DNA of 64,000 nt from Modestobacter marinus (GTDB lineage: Bacteria > Actinomycetota > Actinomycetes > Mycobacteriales > Geodermatophilaceae): positions 2,728,001 to 2,792,000 of the forward strand of contig NZ_JAAMPA010000001.1 in assembly GCF_011758655.1 (NCBI RefSeq), read 5' to 3'. The translations under genes and the position numbers were made by a program. The notes beneath the pieces were generated by a model. The model worked only from the letters and a program-made list of their open reading frames with translations, did no database searches and was not told where the DNA came from. Of this stretch, positions 46,092 to 55,021 are shown piece by piece; the first letter of the stretch is position 1; the number at the start of each line of letters is the position of its first letter.

Positions 46092-47150
46092 TCAGGTGCG
46101 CTGCCGGGTGGCCAGGGTGTTGAGCAGCGCCGCGGCCTGCCGGGCGCCCGGCACCGTGACGGCGAAGCGGCGTCCGTCGCCCTGGACCACCTCGAGCGCC
46201 ACACCCCCGCGCAGCACCACGGCGCGGCGCCCGTCCCGGCCCACCCGGTAGCCCCAGCCGCCGAAGTCGCGCAGCGGCCGGACGTCGGCGACGGTGGCCT
46301 CGGCGACGTCGGCGAGCGGCACCTGCCAGGAGGGGCGGCCCAGCGGGGAGCGCACGGTCACCCCCCGCTCGTCGACCCAGACGCGGGCGGAGCCGAACAG
46401 CAGGCCGACGCCGAGCAGCGCTGCCGGGACCAGCAGCAGCGCGGCCGGTGCGGTGCCGAGGACCACCAGCGCGCCGACCACCAGGCCGCCGGTGCCGAGC
46501 GCGGCGAGGCCGACCGGCTCCATCGTCGCCCGGCCGGACCAGACGGCCCGCTCGCCAGGGGCGACGGGCAGCCGCGGCGCCGACTCGGGCGGGGCGCTGG
46601 AGGCCCGCGCCGCCCCCGGCGGCGTGCCCGGCAGCAGCCGGGCGGCGGCCGTGCCGGCGAGGACGGCGAGCAGCCCGGCGACGACGGCGGCCAGCGTGGG
46701 GGAGGGGGCGGCCGCCGGGTCGGCCAGGCCGCGCTGCCCGGCCAGGCTGCCGACGACGAGCCCGACGCAGAACACCGAGATCCCGGTCGCCGAGCCGGCG
46801 GCCAGCCGGCGCTCGGGGGCGGCCACCCGCCGGGCGCGCAGGACCAGGGCCGTGGCCAGCGACCCCAGCGCGGGGACGACGCCGGTGACCAGCACCGCGC
46901 GCAGCGGGGCGGCGAAGCCGTCGGCGTCGCCGCCGGGGCCCCAGTGGACCGCGACCGGCGTCGGCAGCTCCGGCCGCCAGGTGGCCACCAGCGCCGCGCC
47001 GGCCGCCCAGACGGCCAGCGGCAGCGCGACGGCGACGACCTCCCGTGCCCGGCGGGAGGGGCGGCGGCCGCCCGTGGGATCCGTGCCCTGCGCGTCGTCC
47101 ATGCCCTCGTCCCTGTCGTCGTCCACGCCGTCGTTCCTGCCGTCGTTCAT
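46092..47150 (-). CDS. DUF1648-domain membrane protein
   Basis: 352 aa with about seven hydrophobic helices and a C-terminal cytoplasmic beta domain (WVDERGVTVRSPLGRPSWQV, a PH-like bPH pattern). The DUF1648 segment is ELPTPVAVHWGPGGDADGFA. These proteins are commonly encoded with YtrA-type GntR regulators, as here, and are thought to act at the envelope; no activity is known. ATG overlaps the GntR stop (ATGA). The N-terminus is an Asp/Gly-rich repeat (MNDGRNDGVDDDRDEGMDD). Confidence 0.8.
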   Translation of the reverse strand: MNDGRNDGVDDDRDEGMDDAQGTDPTGGRRPSRRAREVVAVALPLAVWAAGAALVATWRPELPTPVAVHWGPGGDADGFAAPLRAVLVTGVVPALGSLATALVLRARRVAAPERRLAAGSATGISVFCVGLVVGSLAGQRGLADPAAAPSPTLAAVVAGLLAVLAGTAAARLLPGTPPGAARASSAPPESAPRLPVAPGERAVWSGRATMEPVGLAALGTGGLVVGALVVLGTAPAALLLVPAALLGVGLLFGSARVWVDERGVTVRSPLGRPSWQVPLADVAEATVADVRPLRDFGGWGYRVGRDGRRAVVLRGGVALEVVQGDGRRFAVTVPGARQAAALLNTLATRQRT

Positions 47151-47500
47151 GCCATCGCCTCTCTGACCAGCTCGGTCACCTCGGTCGCGCTGAGCCCGAG
47201 CCGCCGCGCCTCCTCGACCAGTGCGTGCACGGCCTGGCGCAGCGCGGCGACCGCCGGTGCGGCGTCCGGGCGCACCTGGGCGCCGCGGCCGCGGCGGAGC
47301 TCGACCAGGCCCTCGGCCCGCAGCTCCTGGTAGCCGCGCAGCACGGTGTGCAGGTTGACCCCGAGCGAGGCCGCCAGGTCGCGGGCGCCGGGGAGGCGCT
47401 CGCCCGGCGCGATCTCGCCCGCGGCGATGCCCCGCCGCACGGCCGCGGAGATCTGCGCGTGCAGCGGTGCCGGGGAGTCGGGGTCGATGCGCACCAGCAC
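47147..47500 (-). CDS. GntR-family transcriptional regulator (YtrA type)
   Basis: 117 aa. A GntR winged helix covers about residues 10-75 (SPAPLHAQISAAVRRGIAAG, LPGARDLAASLGVNLHTVLR, GYQELRAEGLVELRRGRGAQ), followed by a short helical YtrA tail. Probably represses itself and the coupled DUF1648 gene through the palindrome just upstream. A TAGATT -10 element (47507-47512 on the minus strand) ends six bases before the GTG, so the transcript is probably leaderless. Confidence 0.88.
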   Translation of the reverse strand: MLVRIDPDSPAPLHAQISAAVRRGIAAGEIAPGERLPGARDLAASLGVNLHTVLRGYQELRAEGLVELRRGRGAQVRPDAAPAVAALRQAVHALVEEARRLGLSATEVTELVREAMA

Positions 47501-47514
47501 GACAGCAATCTAAC

Positions 47515-47535
47515 TGTTCTATGCCGAATAGAACA
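47515..47535 (-). promoter_or_regulatory. GntR/YtrA operator overlapping a leaderless promoter
   Basis: TGTTCTAT-GCCGA-ATAGAACA, an eight-base inverted repeat, 14 bases upstream of the GntR GTG. On the minus strand it fills the spacer between TTGTTC (-35) and TAGATT (-10), so repressor binding would block RNA polymerase. Confidence 0.7.
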
Positions 47536-47625
47536 AGTCCCGGTTGCGGCCGGTTCCCGGGCGTCGTCGGCGGCATGATGCAACCGCGCTCGCCGTGCAG
47601 GTCGGGACGGCGGGCGGGGGACACG

Positions 47626-48630
47626 ATGGGAGGGGTGCCGGTGGCCGGGCTGGACGACATCGCCGAGGAGCTCTACGCCGTCCCGCCCGAGGAGTTCGTC
47701 GCCGCCCGCACCGCCGCCCGCGACCGGGTCCGGGCCGCCGGGGACAAGGAGCTGGCCAAGGCGGTCGCCGCACTGCCCAAGCCGACGACCGCGGCCTGGG
47801 TGTGCAACCTGCTGGCCCGCCGCCGGCCCGGGGAGGTCGACCAGCTGCTCGAGCTCGGGGAGCTGCTGCGCCGGGCCCAGGCCGACCTCTCCGCCGAGCA
47901 GCTGCGCGCGCTGGGCCGCCAGCGCAACCAGGTGGTCGCGGCGCTGGCGCGGGAGGCGCGCGCGGTGGCGCACCGGGAGGGGCACGACGTCAGCAGCGCG
48001 GTCGCCGACCAGGTGGAGAGCACCCTGCGGGCCGCGATCGCCGACCCCGACGCCGGGGTGGCGCTGCGGGCCGGCCGACTCACCACGGCGCTGTCCTACA
48101 GCGGCCTGGGGCCGGTCGACCTCAGCGGCGCAGTGGCGACCCCCGTCCGCAGCGGGTCGGCGACCCCGGACCCCCGGACCGAGCGGACCCCGGCCCGGGC
48201 GACCGCCGCCGCGGCGACCGGGAAGGGCGCGGTGGGCGAGGCCGGAGCGGCCGAGCGGCGTCGGGAGGAGGCGCGCCGCCAGGAGGAGGAGCGCCGCCGG
48301 GAGGCCGAGGAACGCCGTCGCCGGGAGCTGGCGCAGGCCCGGCGGGACGCCGAGGAGGCCGCCGGGGTGGCCCGCGACGCCGACGCCGCCGTCGAGGCGG
48401 CCGAACGGCACCTGGTCGAGGCGGCCGGACGGCGCGAGGAGCACCAGGAGCGGGCCGCCCGGCTCGCCGAGGAGCTCCGCCGGGCCGAGCGGCAGGCCGG
48501 CGAGGCGGCCGGTGCGGTCACGGAGGCCGAACGCCGGCGGGACGCCGCCGTCCGTCGCGCGCACACCGCGGCCGCGATCCGGGACCGGGCCGCGGCGCGC
48601 GCGGCCGAGCTGGCCGAGGCCGGGGACTGA
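47626..48630 (+). CDS. Conserved hypothetical coiled-coil protein
   Basis: 334 aa. The N-terminal 180 residues form a helical domain found in other actinobacterial hypotheticals (GLDDIAEELYAVPPEEFVAA; AALPKPTTAAWVCNLLARRR). After a short Pro/Thr linker, residues about 210-334 are a long Arg/Glu/Ala coiled coil. No signal peptide or membrane helix. Function unknown. ATG at 47626 has GGGGG six bases upstream; the frame is open to 47467 across the GntR promoter, which is not used. Confidence 0.75.
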   Translation: MGGVPVAGLDDIAEELYAVPPEEFVAARTAARDRVRAAGDKELAKAVAALPKPTTAAWVCNLLARRRPGEVDQLLELGELLRRAQADLSAEQLRALGRQRNQVVAALAREARAVAHREGHDVSSAVADQVESTLRAAIADPDAGVALRAGRLTTALSYSGLGPVDLSGAVATPVRSGSATPDPRTERTPARATAAAATGKGAVGEAGAAERRREEARRQEEERRREAEERRRRELAQARRDAEEAAGVARDADAAVEAAERHLVEAAGRREEHQERAARLAEELRRAERQAGEAAGAVTEAERRRDAAVRRAHTAAAIRDRAAARAAELAEAGD

Positions 48631-48698
48631 GCTCCGGCCCTGCGCCATGCAACAGCCGGGTCCGCGGAGGTCCCATCCTGCCCCGAGGGGGCTGTGGG

Positions 48699-49658
48699 TC
48701 AGCTGCCGCCGTCGCGACGGGTCGTCGTCCGCCGTCGCTTGCCGGCGTAGAGCTCGGCGTCCGCGCGCTGCAGCAGGGTGGCCAGCGAGTCGCCGGCCCG
48801 GGCGGTCGCCGTCCCCGCCGACCAGCCGATCGGGCCGCCGGCCAGGCGCTCCAGGACCTCCTGCGCCCCCGGGGCGTCGGTGGCGGGCAGGCACAGCACG
48901 AACTCGTCGCCGCCGTACCGGCCGAGCAGGTCGGCGGTGCGGAGCCGCGCCTGCCAGTGACCGGCCACCTCCTGCAGCAGTCGGTCGCCGGCGCTGTGCC
49001 CGTCGCGGTCGTTGACCGCCTTGAAGTCGTCGAGGTCGAGCACGACGACCGTCATCGGCTCCTCGCTGCGCAGCGCACGCGCCAGGGTGCGGCCGGCCTC
49101 GGCCTCCCAGGCCCGGCGGTTGGCCAGGCCGGTGAGGGGGTCGGTCGCCGCGTCCGTGCGCAGGTCCCGGTTCAGCCGCGCATGGGCCTCGGTGAGGAGG
49201 AGGGCGCTGACCGCGGTGATCACCCACGGGAGGGCGGCGGTGGACGGCAGGCTGACGGCAGCGCCGACGCTCGTCGTCCCCACCGCCAGCCCGGCGTGGA
49301 CCCGGGCCGCCGGCAGGGAGCAGAAGTGCGCGGCGTAGAGCCCGATCGCGATGAGCACCGGGCCCAGCCCGACGACGCCGACGGCGGTGACCGACCGGGA
49401 CGCCAGGACGGCCACCAGCAGCGAGACGACGACGAGGGCGGTGTGCCCGCCGGCCGCCGACAGCCGGCCGCCCCGGAGCAGCAGGACCACCGCGCCGCCG
49501 ATGCCGACCACGGCCAGCCCACCGGCGAGGGCCACCGGCGTCTCCGGGTCCACCGGCCGCAGCGCCCCGGCGAGGCAGAACAGCCCGCCCGACCCGTACA
49601 GCAGCGCCAACAGCCCGACCCGCGCCGGGACCCGTCGGTCCGCTCTCACCTCGTCCAC
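48699..49658 (-). CDS. Membrane-bound diguanylate cyclase (GGDEF)
   Basis: 319 aa enzyme predicted to make cyclic di-GMP. Residues 10-155 contain about six membrane helices without a recognisable sensor domain. The GGDEF domain spans 168-312: DPLTGLANRRAW, VVVLDLDDFKAVND, the active site GGDEF (249-253), and the product-inhibition I-site R240-T-A-D243 exactly five residues before it. With both sites intact it should be an active, feedback-inhibited cyclase. No EAL domain. GTG start. Confidence 0.92.
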   Translation of the reverse strand: MDEVRADRRVPARVGLLALLYGSGGLFCLAGALRPVDPETPVALAGGLAVVGIGGAVVLLLRGGRLSAAGGHTALVVVSLLVAVLASRSVTAVGVVGLGPVLIAIGLYAAHFCSLPAARVHAGLAVGTTSVGAAVSLPSTAALPWVITAVSALLLTEAHARLNRDLRTDAATDPLTGLANRRAWEAEAGRTLARALRSEEPMTVVVLDLDDFKAVNDRDGHSAGDRLLQEVAGHWQARLRTADLLGRYGGDEFVLCLPATDAPGAQEVLERLAGGPIGWSAGTATARAGDSLATLLQRADAELYAGKRRRTTTRRDGGS

Positions 49659-49802
49659 CCGCTGCTCTCCATGTCACCGCGTGCATCGGCGCGCCGCGCC
49701 GCAGCCTGCACCACCGGGCCGCCGGGCCGACCCCTCCGGGTGACACCCGGCCGGGTCGCCGTCCCGCAGGTGGGTGTGCCGGGGCCGGGCTACGGTCGGG
49801 GG

Positions 49803-50519
49803 ATGGCCGATCTGCGCTTCTACTTCGATCCGGTGTGCCCCTTCGCCTGGATGACCAGCAAGTGGGTCCGGATGGTCGGCGCCCAGCGCGACCACCAGGT
49901 CGAGTGGCGGTTCATCTCGCTGCGCCTGCTCAACGCCCACGTCGACTACGCGGCCCAGTTCCCGCCCGAGTACGAGGCCGGGCACACCGCCGGGCTGCGG
50001 CTGCTCCGCGTGGCGGCCCGGGCCCGGGCCGAGCACGGCCCCGAGGTGGTGGGTGGCCTGTACGAGGCGCTGGGCCGGCAGGTCTTCGAGGTGCGCCCGG
50101 AGGCCGAGGAGAACCGCGCGCGCCGGGGCACCCCCGAGTTCCTCGCCCCGGTGCTCGACGAGGTCGGCCTGCCGGCCGAGCTGGCGGCCGCGCTGGACGA
50201 CGACTCCTGGGACGCGACGGTCCAGGCCGAGACCGACGAGGCGCTCGCGCTGACCGGCAAGGACGTCGGCACCCCGATCCTGCACTTCCAGCCTCCGGAG
50301 GGCGTGGCCTTCTTCGGCCCGGTGATCAGCCGGCTCCCGTCGGAGGAGGAGGCCGTCCAGCTGTGGGACCACGTGGTCGGCCTGGCGAGCTTCCCCGGCT
50401 TCGCCGAGCTCAAGCGGAGCCTGCGGGAGCGGCCCCAGCTGCCCGCCTTCGGCGTGGCCGCCGGTGCGACCGGCGAGCAGGAGGACTGGCACGGGGGCAG
50501 CCGCCGGCAGCACCGCTGA
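49803..50519 (+). CDS. DsbA-fold oxidoreductase-like protein lacking the second cysteine
   Basis: 238 aa, related to the mycothiol-dependent DsbA-type protein Rv2466c and to HCCA isomerases: FYFDPVCPFAWMTSKWVRMV, then ISLRLLNAHVDYAAQFPPEY and DVGTPILHF (cis-Pro), and VAFFGPVISRLPSEEEAVQL. The active site is C12-P-F-A15; Rv2466c has CPWC. A single-cysteine site fits glutathione/mycothiol-type transferase or isomerase chemistry rather than disulfide exchange. No signal peptide, so cytoplasmic. Stands alone before a terminator hairpin. Confidence 0.82.
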   Translation: MADLRFYFDPVCPFAWMTSKWVRMVGAQRDHQVEWRFISLRLLNAHVDYAAQFPPEYEAGHTAGLRLLRVAARARAEHGPEVVGGLYEALGRQVFEVRPEAEENRARRGTPEFLAPVLDEVGLPAELAAALDDDSWDATVQAETDEALALTGKDVGTPILHFQPPEGVAFFGPVISRLPSEEEAVQLWDHVVGLASFPGFAELKRSLRERPQLPAFGVAAGATGEQEDWHGGSRRQHR

Positions 50520-50540
50520 CCGCGCGCACGACGCGGTCCT

Positions 50541-50563
50541 CGGCTTCCGCCCCGCGGAAGCCG
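50541..50563 (+). terminator. Terminator of the DsbA-fold gene
   Basis: Perfect 10-base-pair stem CGGCTTCCGC/GCGGAAGCCG with loop CCC, 21 bases after the stop codon. Confidence 0.7.
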
Positions 50564-50629
50564 GGGTGACAGCCGGGCGCGCAGGTGACACAACCGGCAT
50601 CGACGACTCACCGACGAGACGAGGAACAC

Positions 50630-52090
50630 ATGGCACTGCTCGAGGACGGCGCGTGGCGCGGCAAGATCTGGACCGGCTCCTGGACCGACGGCAGCGGGGG
50701 CACCTACACCGCGGTCGAGCCGGCCACCGGGGCCGAGCTGGGTGAGGTCGGCAAGGCGACCCCCGCCGACGTGGAGAAGGCCGGCGCCCGCGCGGTCCAG
50801 GCGCAGCGGGAGTGGGCCGCGCTGCCGTTCGAGCAGCGCGCCGCGGTGCTCCGCCGGGCCGGGGACCTGCTGACCGAGCACACCGCGGAGATCAAGGAGT
50901 GGCTGGCCCGCGAGTCCGGCGCCATCCAGCCCTTCGGCGACTTCCAGGTGCACACCAGCGCCCAGGAGTGCTACGAGGCCTCGGCGCTGCCCAGCCACCC
51001 CTACGGCGAGCTGCTGCGCAGCGGCTCGCCCCGGCTGTCCTTCGCCCGGCGGGTGCCGGCCGGCGTGGTCGGGGTCATCGCGCCGTTCAACGTGCCGACC
51101 ATCCTGGCCATCCGGGCCATCGCCCCGGCCCTGGCGCTGGGCAACGCGGTGGTCCTCAAGCCCGACCCGCGCACCGCCGTCTGCGGCGGCGCGGTGTTCG
51201 CCCGGGTCTTCGAGGAGGCCGGGCTTCCGGCCGGGGTGTTCCAGGTGCTGCCCGGCGGCGCCGACGTCGGGCAGGCCCTGGTCACCGACCCCGCCGTCCG
51301 GGTCATCGCCTTCACCGGCTCCACCAAGGCCGGCCGCTCGGTCGGCGCGCTCGCCGGGCAGCACCTCAAGCGGGCGCACCTGGAGCTGGGCGGCAACTCC
51401 GCTCTCATCGTGATGGGCGACGTCGACGTGACCGCCGCGGCCTCGGTCGGCGCGTGGGGCACCTTCGCCCACCAGGGGCAGATCTGCATGGCGACCAGCC
51501 GGCACCTGGTGCACGAGTCGATCGCCGAGGAGTACACCGCCGTCCTCACCAGCAAGGTGGAGAACCTGCCGGTCGGGGACACCTGGCGCGACCAGGTGGC
51601 GCTCGGGCCGATCATCGACGCCGGCCAGCGCGACCGGGTGCACGGCCTGGTCACCGCCAGCGTCGACAGCGGCGCCACGGTGCGCACCGGCGGGACGTAC
51701 GAGGGGCTGTTCTACCGGCCGACCGTGCTCGGCGACGTGCCCGTCGACTCCCCGGCCTACCAGGAGGAGATCTTCGGCCCGGTGGCGCCGGTGACGCCGT
51801 TCTCCTCCCTCGACGAGGTGGCGGCGATGGCGGCCGGCACCGAGTACGGGCTGAGCCTGGGCATCCTCACCCGTGACGTCTACGCCGGGCTGCAGCTGGC
51901 CGAGCGGATCCCGTCGGGCCTGGTGCACATCAACGACCAGACGGTCAACGACGAGGCGGTCGCCCCGTTCGGTGGGGTGGGCGCCTCGGGCACCGGCTCC
52001 CGGCACGGCGGCCCGCAGGCCAACATCGAGGCGTTCACCGAGACCCAGTGGGTCACGCTGCGCGGGGACCTGCCGGCCTACCCGTTCTGA
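50630..52090 (+). CDS. Aldehyde dehydrogenase, benzaldehyde dehydrogenase-like
   Basis: NAD(P)-dependent aldehyde dehydrogenase, 486 aa. VIAPFNVPTILAIRAIAPAL and GNAVVLKPDPRTAV form the cofactor site, with GSTKAG, the general base Glu in LELGGNSA and the catalytic Cys in FAHQGQICMA. The sequence pattern is that of the benzaldehyde/vanillin dehydrogenase (XylC) group, so an aromatic aldehyde is a likely substrate, but this is a family-level guess. ATG has GAGGAA upstream. Ends in a strong bidirectional terminator. Confidence 0.88.
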   Translation: MALLEDGAWRGKIWTGSWTDGSGGTYTAVEPATGAELGEVGKATPADVEKAGARAVQAQREWAALPFEQRAAVLRRAGDLLTEHTAEIKEWLARESGAIQPFGDFQVHTSAQECYEASALPSHPYGELLRSGSPRLSFARRVPAGVVGVIAPFNVPTILAIRAIAPALALGNAVVLKPDPRTAVCGGAVFARVFEEAGLPAGVFQVLPGGADVGQALVTDPAVRVIAFTGSTKAGRSVGALAGQHLKRAHLELGGNSALIVMGDVDVTAAASVGAWGTFAHQGQICMATSRHLVHESIAEEYTAVLTSKVENLPVGDTWRDQVALGPIIDAGQRDRVHGLVTASVDSGATVRTGGTYEGLFYRPTVLGDVPVDSPAYQEEIFGPVAPVTPFSSLDEVAAMAAGTEYGLSLGILTRDVYAGLQLAERIPSGLVHINDQTVNDEAVAPFGGVGASGTGSRHGGPQANIEAFTETQWVTLRGDLPAYPF

Positions 52091-52098
52091 CCTGCCGC

Positions 52099-52146
52099 AC
52101 GACGACGGCCCCGGTCCCGCAGCTGCGGGACCGGGGCCGTCGTCGT
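52099..52146. terminator. Bidirectional terminator, 48-nt perfect palindrome
   Basis: Perfectly self-complementary sequence centred between 52122 and 52123 (arms ACGACGACGGCCCCGG...), giving a stem of over 20 base pairs. Lies between the convergent aldehyde dehydrogenase and NADH dehydrogenase genes. Confidence 0.85.
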
Positions 52147-52160
52147 CGGGGCGGGGTGGT

Positions 52161-53585
52161 TCAGGCGGAGTCGCGCCCGGTCACGTCGACCGGCTCGCCG
52201 AGGTGGCGCTGGCCGCCGGTCTTGGAGACCTCGAAGTCGGCGCCGAGCTCCTCCAGCGCCAGCCGGCCGTAGACCTGCTGCTGGGTGGCGGTGCGCTGCG
52301 AGCGCCCGCGGCCCAGGAAGCTGACCGCCCAGTGGATGACCGTGGTGAACCGGTTCTTAAAGCCCACCTGGTACATGACGTGCACCACGAGCCACAGCAC
52401 CCAGGCGAGGAAGCCGCCGAACTGGAACTTCCAGGTGTCGGCGACCGCGTGGAACCGCGAGATGGTCGCCATGCTGCCCTTGTCGAAGTAGGTGAACTCC
52501 GGGGCGGTGGGCCGGCCGGCGATCCGCGCCCTGACGGCGTCCGCGGCGAACTTGCCGCCCTGGATCGCGACCTGCGCGACGCCGGGGAGCCGCTTCAGCG
52601 AGATCATGTCGCCGACCACGTGCACCTCGGGGTGGCCCGGCAGGGTGAGGTCGTCCTGCACCGAGATCCGGCCGGCGCGGTCGACCGCGGCACCGGACTG
52701 GTCGCCGAGGATCTTGCCCAGCGGGCTGGCCTGCACGCCCGCCGCCCAGATCTTGGTGGCGGCGTGGATCCGGCGCTCGTGGCCGTCGCCGTCCTTGACG
52801 ACGATGCCGTCGGCGTCGACGTCGGTGACCATCGCGCCCAGCTGGACCTCGACGCCGATCTCGTTGAGCTGCCGGTGCGCCTTCTGGCCGAGCTTGTCGA
52901 CGAACGGCGGCAGCACCTTGGGCGCGGCGTCGAGCAGGATCACCCGAGCGCTCGTCGGGTCGATGCGGCGGAAGTCCTTGCGCAGGGTGCGGCGGGCCAG
53001 CTCGGCGATCTGCCCGGCCATCTCCACCCCGGTCGGGCCGGCGCCGACGACGACGAAGGTCAGCAGCCGGTCGATCTCGCCCGGGTCGGTGGCCAGCTCG
53101 GCCAGCTCGAAGGCGCCGAAGATGCGGCCGCGCAGCTCCAGGGCGTCGTCGATGCTCTTCATGCCCGGGGCGAACTCGGCGAACTGGTCGTTGCCGAAGT
53201 AGGACTGCCCGGCGCCGGCGGCGACGATCAGCTCGTCGTACGGGTGCACGGTGGTGCGGCCGAGGACGGTCGAGGTGACGGTGCGCGCGGTCAGGTCGAT
53301 GTCGGTGACCTCACCGAGCACCACCCGGGCGTTGTCCTGGTCGCGCAGGATCTCCCGGGTCGCGGGGGCGATCTCGCCCTCGGAGAGGATGCCGGTGGCC
53401 ACCTGGTAGAGCAACGGCTGGAAGAGGTGATGGCTGGTCTTGGCCACGAGCGTGACGTCGACCGGGGCCTTCTTCAGGCGCTGGGCGGCGAAGAGACCGC
53501 CGAACCCGGACCCGATGATGACGACCTGGGGTCGGCGTCCGGTGGACTGGGTCACGGTGGTCACACTGGCTCCTGATGTCGTCAT
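52161..53585 (-). CDS. ndh: Type II NADH dehydrogenase (NDH-2)
   Basis: Single-subunit NADH:menaquinone oxidoreductase at the inner face of the membrane, 474 aa. FAD-binding motif VVIIGSGFGGLFAAQ (21-35), NADH-binding motif VVVGAGPTGVEMAGQ (about 180), WAAGVQASPLG and VHVVGDM near the FAD ribityl site. A C-terminal hydrophobic helix (FLAWVLWLVVHVMYQVGF) anchors it, as in mycobacterial Ndh. GGAGG lies 10 bases before the chosen ATG; a GTG seven codons later is possible. Confidence 0.95.
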   Translation of the reverse strand: MTTSGASVTTVTQSTGRRPQVVIIGSGFGGLFAAQRLKKAPVDVTLVAKTSHHLFQPLLYQVATGILSEGEIAPATREILRDQDNARVVLGEVTDIDLTARTVTSTVLGRTTVHPYDELIVAAGAGQSYFGNDQFAEFAPGMKSIDDALELRGRIFGAFELAELATDPGEIDRLLTFVVVGAGPTGVEMAGQIAELARRTLRKDFRRIDPTSARVILLDAAPKVLPPFVDKLGQKAHRQLNEIGVEVQLGAMVTDVDADGIVVKDGDGHERRIHAATKIWAAGVQASPLGKILGDQSGAAVDRAGRISVQDDLTLPGHPEVHVVGDMISLKRLPGVAQVAIQGGKFAADAVRARIAGRPTAPEFTYFDKGSMATISRFHAVADTWKFQFGGFLAWVLWLVVHVMYQVGFKNRFTTVIHWAVSFLGRGRSQRTATQQQVYGRLALEELGADFEVSKTGGQRHLGEPVDVTGRDSA

Positions 53586-53672
53586 GATGACTGATCCTCC
53601 CACTACTGCTCCGGAACGTGCGGGCGCCCTCCGCCGCGGGGCACCGTCGTCCCGGACACAGTCGGCATCAAG

Positions 53673-54353
53673 GTGAGCAGCCTGGAGGCGAACCCTGTTC
53701 CCGACGTGGTGTGCGTTCCCGGTCTCGGTCTGGACGAACGCTCCTGGGCGCGGGTCCGGCGGCGGGCCGGCGGGGTGGTGCTGCGGCTGCCGGGCATGGG
53801 CGCGCGAGGGCCGGTCGGCCCTCTGGCGGAGCTGACCGACCAGCTGCTGGCCGCGCTCGGCCCGGGCCGCTGCGTGCTGGTCGCGCACTCGCAGAGCTGC
53901 CAGGTGGTGGCGGCCGCCGCGGCGCGGGACGCCCGGGTGGCCGGCCTGCTGCTGCTCGGCCCGACCACCGACCCGCGGATGCGCCGGCTGCCGGTGCTGG
54001 CCGGCCGGTGGCTGCGCACGGCGGTGCGGGAGCAGTGGTGGCAGGTGCCGGTGATCGTCGCGCAGTGGCTGCGGACCGGGCCGAGGGACATGACCGCCCT
54101 CTGGCGCCGGACCGCGCCCGACCCCATCGACCAGCGGCTGCGCAGGGTGGACGTGCCGGTCCTGGTCGTCCGCGGGACCCGGGACGCGCTGTGCCCCGCG
54201 GGCTGGGCGGGGCACCTGGCCAGGTCGGCTCCCCGCGGCCGGCTGGTCGAGCTGCCCGGTGCTGCGCACATGACGCCGCAGACCCGCCCGGACGACGTCG
54301 CCGGGCTGCTGGCCGGCCTGCTCGCCGAGGTGGTCGAGGAGCAGGCCGGCTGA
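53673..54353 (+). CDS. Alpha/beta hydrolase
   Basis: 226 aa, small for the family because the cap domain is short. Oxyanion region VCVPGLGLDERSW, nucleophile in AHSQSCQ (S-x-S-x-C instead of G-x-S-x-G), acid in VRGTRDALCP and base His in GAAHMTP. Cytoplasmic. Substrate unknown. GTG start; divergent from ndh, 87 bases apart. Confidence 0.82.
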   Translation: MSSLEANPVPDVVCVPGLGLDERSWARVRRRAGGVVLRLPGMGARGPVGPLAELTDQLLAALGPGRCVLVAHSQSCQVVAAAAARDARVAGLLLLGPTTDPRMRRLPVLAGRWLRTAVREQWWQVPVIVAQWLRTGPRDMTALWRRTAPDPIDQRLRRVDVPVLVVRGTRDALCPAGWAGHLARSAPRGRLVELPGAAHMTPQTRPDDVAGLLAGLLAEVVEEQAG

Positions 54354-54362
54354 CCGGTCCGC

Positions 54363-54830
54363 CTACCTGCGGCGGGACCGGCCGGCCCGGCGCGTGGCGA
54401 CCCGGGTCTCCCGACCGGTGAGGGCCTGGGTGAGCAGGCCGAGGCCGATGCCGAGCATCCAGACGTCCTTGGCGATCGGCAGCCCGTCCTGGGTGGGGGC
54501 CACGCTCCGGCCGGGCTTGGTCATCCCCGGGGTGCGGAGGTAGAGGCCCAGCAGCCCGGCGGAGAAGCCGGTGAGCGCGGCGCCGGCGACCGCGGTCGGC
54601 ACCAGCGGGGTCAGCAGGAGGGCGCCGATGGTGATCTCGGCCGTGGACAGCCCCTTGGCGAAGGTGGTCGCCGGGACCTTCTTCAGGACCGGGTAGGTGC
54701 CGGCGGCGAAGCCGTGCAGACCGGCCGCGGTGGCCTCGTCGGCGCCGCGCTTCCCGAGGCCGGAGTTGAGGATGAACGCGCCGGTGGCGATGCGCGGGGC
54801 GATCTCGCTGGGGGTGATGGGCAGGCGCAT
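54363..54830 (-). CDS. Small membrane protein, DoxX-like
   Basis: 155 aa with about four hydrophobic segments (EITIGALLLTPLVPTAVAGA; AALTGFSAGLLGLYLRTPGM; MLGIGLGLLTQALTG) and a basic C-terminus. The layout resembles DoxX-type proteins found widely in actinobacteria as hypothetical membrane proteins. No function assigned. Convergent with the hydrolase gene, nine bases apart. Confidence 0.7.
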   Translation of the reverse strand: MRLPITPSEIAPRIATGAFILNSGLGKRGADEATAAGLHGFAAGTYPVLKKVPATTFAKGLSTAEITIGALLLTPLVPTAVAGAALTGFSAGLLGLYLRTPGMTKPGRSVAPTQDGLPIAKDVWMLGIGLGLLTQALTGRETRVATRRAGRSRRR

Positions 54831-54960
54831 GGCGACCTCTATCGGGACGGGGATGCTGAAGTGCTCAACATCATCGTCGCGCTCGCCGGGCGGTCGCGCG
54901 ACCGGGGTCGGGCACGAGCCGGGGGCGGCCGCGGCCGCAGCCAGGGCCGGGCACGAGAAC

Positions 54961-55003
54961 GGGCTGAGGGCGGCCTCGGCTGTGCCGAGACCGCCCTCAG
55001 CCC
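54961..55003 (-). terminator. Terminator of the DEAD-box helicase gene
   Basis: Stem of 13 base pairs, one mismatch and six more pairs (GGGCTGAGGGCGG...CCGCCCTCAGCCC) with loop TGT, 18 bases after the helicase stop on the minus strand. Confidence 0.85.
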
Positions 55004-55021
55004 GGGGTGATCAGCGGGAGG

